Origin: Ciona savignyi
Taxonomy: Eukaryota; Chordata; Ascidiacea; Phlebobranchia; Cionidae
NCBI GenBank assembly: GCA_000149265.1
Contig: CH003334.1
Location: 281,719 to 345,718, forward strand
Length of the DNA stretch: 64,000 nt
Reading direction: 5' to 3'
Positions within the stretch are counted from its first letter, which is position 1. Each line of letters starts with the position of its first letter. The notes beneath the pieces are model-generated. The model was not told the origin of the DNA. It worked only from the letters and a program-made list of their open reading frames with translations, and did not search any database. This document shows positions 54,510-64,000 of this stretch, one piece after another. The position numbers and the translations under genes were made by a program.

Positions 54510-54800
54510 GACCAGTTAGTCTGACGGTTTAGTGCGACGCCTTTCAACCGAAAGGTTGTCAAAACTGGTCGCTAGCTAGTCGGTTGTGTCCTTGTGCAAG
54601 GCACTTAATGGATATTGCCTGAACCCGGCGGATTATTGGGTTCTACCAAATTGAAGGAACGTGTGAATCATACACAACACATTGTAATAGCTCCGGTAAC
54701 CCGACGGTGGGCGCGAGGTGATCTGCCCGTGTCTTAACCCCCTTGGTTTTCTCATTCACGGAAAATGCGTTAAACCCCCCTTGGTTTTATTCCTATCCAA
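54510..54800 (+). repeat. Near full-length SINE
   Basis: Head cagttagtctgacggtttag, core ccggtaacccgacggtggg, then an irregular 3' end in which the ttaacccccttggttt segment occurs twice before a short tattccta remnant. Confidence 0.85.
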
Positions 54801-55223
54801 AAACCGAGGGATTGAAACCACACGGGGTTGATATATAACCTTAATTTATTTTCTCACAATGGAATCGTCCTATGACACCTGAAAGTATCGCTGGTTGGAT
54901 GTGTCCTTGGTCCACTTAGTAAAAGTCACCGGAACCCCGTGAATTCATATGGCAGTATTATAACTGAAAAATGTCTCAATCATATACACCATACCCCAAT
55001 AGTTCCGTTAGCAGGAATAATCCCGAGATTAATAGGGAAATGAACACAATTCGTGCTTGCACATTTTTGTTTTGTTTTTTCGCGTGCTTGAACACCTTTT
55101 AATTTTGTTAATATTGCTTTAACTAAGTTTTCTGCCGAAAACAATGTTTTTTTTAATCTAAGTTTTAACGGTCATGGTCACTTAGTTCTTCTGTTATATA
55201 TATCATAGACACTCTATATAGAG

Positions 55224-55752
55224 CAGCGGTTCTCAAACTGGGGTCCGCGGTCTTTTTGGGTCCGCGAGACAGTTTTCTGGGACCGCGAAGCACCTTTCAA
55301 AAAATTAAAACGACGCTCATGAAGAAAAAAATGGTTAAGTTTTTATTTAAAATTAAGTTTTCACCCAACTTTTCTTCCAATCAACTTAACAAACACAATT
55401 TGTCATGAAAGCTTATAGGCTACATAGGCATTTATAACATAACAAGAAGCTATTTAATGTCACATTAGTGCAATTCAAAAGTACCAACAAGCCTATCTGA
55501 CACAGAACTCCTACTATAGTAGGAAATAGTACAACTCCTATTAGAGTAGTAGTAAACATTAAAAAAATGACAAGCTCAGAGGCGTCTCGTTTTTTTCTTA
55601 AGCCATGCATCCGGGGTAATATGTTTTGTTTTAGAATTTTAACGTTGCTAAATTTTTCTTTTTACATCCATATTTTTGGTGGACCGTGAGTCATTTAAAA
55701 AATTGCTAGGGGACCGTTGCGTAACTTTTTTAAAAAAGTTTGAGAACCGCTG
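55224..55752. mobile_element. Non-autonomous hAT element, 529 bp
   Basis: Terminal inverted repeats cagcggttctcaaac and gtttgagaaccgctg are flanked by an exact 8-bp duplication atatagag (55216-55223 and 55753-55760). Subterminal ggtccgcg and ggaccg motifs occur at both ends. No transposase is encoded. Confidence 0.95.
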
Positions 55753-56699
55753 ATATAGAGTCTATGGTTATACGGTGTGAATATACAGACGTTATAAGGC
55801 CCCTTGCATTTTACCATTACAGGAACAAAACAATTATTATACTGTAGGCTATATCAAAATTATTCTATCGAATTAAACAATTTCGTGGTATTTCAATCAC
55901 CATGGAGATCGCGATGCACAAACATAACAAAACGTTTGGCGGCCGCGTCCGCTATATTCATTAATTTGTATCCCTTTTTACTGACGTGTTTTAACGACTG
56001 TTCGTTTTGCCGTCTTTTCCCGTTCCTGTATCGTGATTATATTTGTTTGCCATTTTTAAAAACTGGGGAAAAATGAATAAACTGAAACTAAACTGAAACT
56101 AAAACGTGCAATTCCGGAAATTCTTTTTTACCGGGCCAAGTTTTGAACCCACGATGGCCTTTTGGTCAAGACCATTTTTATATACAAATCGGTATTTACA
56201 TCGGTCGGGATAACCATTTGGTCACAACAACCGTTTGCGTGTCCGGCAATTCAAGTCAATTTTACATACTGTATACCCGAGTAACCTTGGCAGCGCGGTC
56301 TTGGGCGAAATTCCCTACTTTTTAATTAACAAACTTTGGGATGACCTTGCATTATGCAGCTGCTATATTATAGCAGACATTTTGCAGATGGTATCACAAC
56401 AGATTATCAAATGTTGAAAAATCTATCAAAATAGACAGAATAAAATTATAACGCTAAGTATATTAGCAATATGAGTACCGTGACTTATACGTGAATACGA
56501 TAACTTGGTGTTATTATTTGGAAGGATAGTTTTAAAACTAAACATCTTGCCACTCTAAATGCTTTAGTGCAACTTATTTAACCAGGCAATAAATAATTTT
56601 TAATTCAATTAGATGTTGGCATAATTTGAAAAATAAACTTAGAGTAAACTATAAACTGACACTTGAATCGGGATCTTCTAACATAAAATCAGTATCCAT

Positions 56700-57000
56700 C
56701 CGATTAGCTCAGTTGGTTAGTGCGTCGCCTTTCAATGGAAGGCTTTTAGGTTCAAAACTGTTTGCTAGCAAGTCGGTTGTGTCCTTAGATAAGGCACTTA
56801 TTGGACATTGCCTGAAACCAGCGGATTAATGAGTTCGACCAAATGATGGAATGTCTCAATTATACAACCTATCATAAGTGTCTATCATACATAACATACT
56901 GCAATAGCTTCAGTAACCAGACGGTAGGCGCAAGGTTATCTGACGATTGCCTGTGTGTTACCCCCCAAGGTTTTTCTACTTACATGGATAAACCTAAATT
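56700..57000 (+). repeat. SINE immediately upstream of GOT1
   Basis: The tRNA-like head gattagctcagttggttagt is very close to a real tRNA D-arm. The copy ends about 75 bp before the GOT1 start codon, so it overlaps the likely promoter or 5' UTR region. Confidence 0.85.
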
Positions 57001-57010
57001 CATCCTCTAT

Positions 57011-57027
57011 GTGAATATTTTTTGCAG
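57011..57027 (+). promoter_or_regulatory. Splice-acceptor-like site before the GOT1 start codon
   Basis: gtgaatattttttgcag is a good acceptor 49 bp before the ATG at 57076. No coding donor precedes it. It may end a 5' UTR intron, or it may be a spliced-leader trans-splice site, which is common in Ciona. Confidence 0.45.
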
Positions 57028-57075
57028 GTTCAAGCTGACGATATTTTTCTTTTCTTGTAATCACGGCTGCCCAAG

Positions 57076-63186
<6,111 letters not shown>

Positions 63187-64000
63187 TCTCCCAAGTTGAA
63201 TTTGAATGACAAATTCTCTCTGTCGAACCCACATCATCTAATATCTTCTGTATTGTTTATCTTCTGTCATTGTTGGTGAAATCTTTCTTTGATTGTGTTC
63301 CAACCTTATATTATGACATAGATCGTTGAACTATAGCATCATTTCTGTAATTTTTAGTCGTTCTATAAGAGATTTTACTGTAAATGTAGTTTTAATCGTG
63401 TAATTTAGCACAGTGATTCATATTGTTCTTAACGTGTGGTTTATATGAATGCTTTGAAAATATAAGCAATGTTTACCATTATCAGTGTTGTGATCAGGTC
63501 AATTTAGGTTAAAGGTAATAGTCTTTACGTCTTGGAATTTAAATCTCTTTGCAAGTCATTTGTAGTAAGGTCAGAATTCTTAGAATTTAAATGCAGTATT
63601 TGTATATTTAATCCGTATATGGTGGGAAAACATCAGTTAAAATTAACAATTACCAACCAGTATTGTTATAAAAGGAAATTAACCAACTCACAAGTCAAGA
63701 ATTCTTTGAAATTTAAATTCAGTTAAAAAAAAATCCGTTGTAGCTGCGGGAATTAGATTGTCCCGCAGATTTTTTGGGTAATTATTAGTGTTGACCAGAA
63801 TCCTATTTTTTATTGCATTTCTATGGTTTACGTCATTGCCACGTATTTAGAGGCTTAGCTCAGAAGAGCATTTTTGTTACGATTTCATTCTTTTTCGTAC
63901 TTTTCGATCTTTGTACTGTAACACCGAGGAACGTTGTGTTTAAACGGGGGCACGCCAAATTTCAGGTATGCATATGTAATTCAATGAAGTGTAATCGAGA
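63187..64000. other. GOT1 3' flank
   Basis: AT-rich sequence after the GOT1 stop, holding its 3' UTR. The only structure noted is an 8-bp perfect stem (ctgcggga at 63744-63751 with tcccgcag at 63761-63768) followed by a T-run. No further gene is visible up to the window edge. Confidence 0.5.

Larger units (their letters stand above)
50468..57075. other. Repeat-rich intergenic region between the integrin and GOT1 5' ends
   Basis: The two genes diverge from this 6.6-kb stretch, so both promoters should be here. I see no host coding exon. It holds SINE copies (51885-52073, 53705-53898, 54510-54760, 56700-57000), a hAT element (55224-55752) and a single arm of the palindromic family (55980-56097). 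About 50520-51880 shows nothing I can name. Confidence 0.6.

Noticed and set aside
56700-56770. Functional tRNA gene
   Set aside because: The D-arm is good, but the sequence continues into the SINE body and the anticodon and acceptor parts do not pair; it is a SINE head.

Overview
Eukaryotic, AT-rich, intron-rich chordate-type DNA, most likely a tunicate of the genus Ciona. The support is an I-domain integrin alpha chain (a chordate-type architecture) and an intelectin-like gene set among very many copies of a short tRNA-headed SINE with a (CCTAT)n tail. The species call is an inference. Nothing bacterial is present. One run of 885 N (39540-40424) is an assembly gap.

Layout. 1-5416 is a graveyard of mobile elements on the minus strand: an LTR with a tRNA-Trp primer-binding complement at the left edge, a broken hAT transposase, and a broken Gmr1-like Ty3/gypsy element (SCAN-like gag, integrase before reverse transcriptase). 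6526-14437 (minus) is a 16-exon gene for a membrane-anchored intelectin-like lectin whose lectin domain is split by about 228 extra residues; a 1279-bp hAT-type element lies in its last intron. 16520-50467 (minus) is a large integrin alpha gene, traced here in 34 exons. It carries a MAM-like domain inserted between the first two propeller blades in addition to an I domain between blades 2 and 3. One intron of the integrin gene contains a complete six-exon type II transmembrane serine protease gene on the same strand (24640-27876). Another intron holds about 2.4 kb of 22-bp satellite. 50468-57075 is intergenic and full of repeats. 57076-63186 (plus) is a nine-exon cytosolic aspartate aminotransferase gene (GOT1) with a piggyBac-like element in intron 1 and a small hAT element in intron 7.

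How the genes relate. Three of the four host genes encode predicted cell-surface proteins (lectin, integrin, protease) on the same strand. That could reflect common surface or immune roles, but nothing in the sequence shows co-regulation. GOT1 is an unrelated housekeeping enzyme. All exon models were built by hand from splice sites and reading phase. The phases agree at every junction except one in the integrin thigh region and the junction hidden by the gap.
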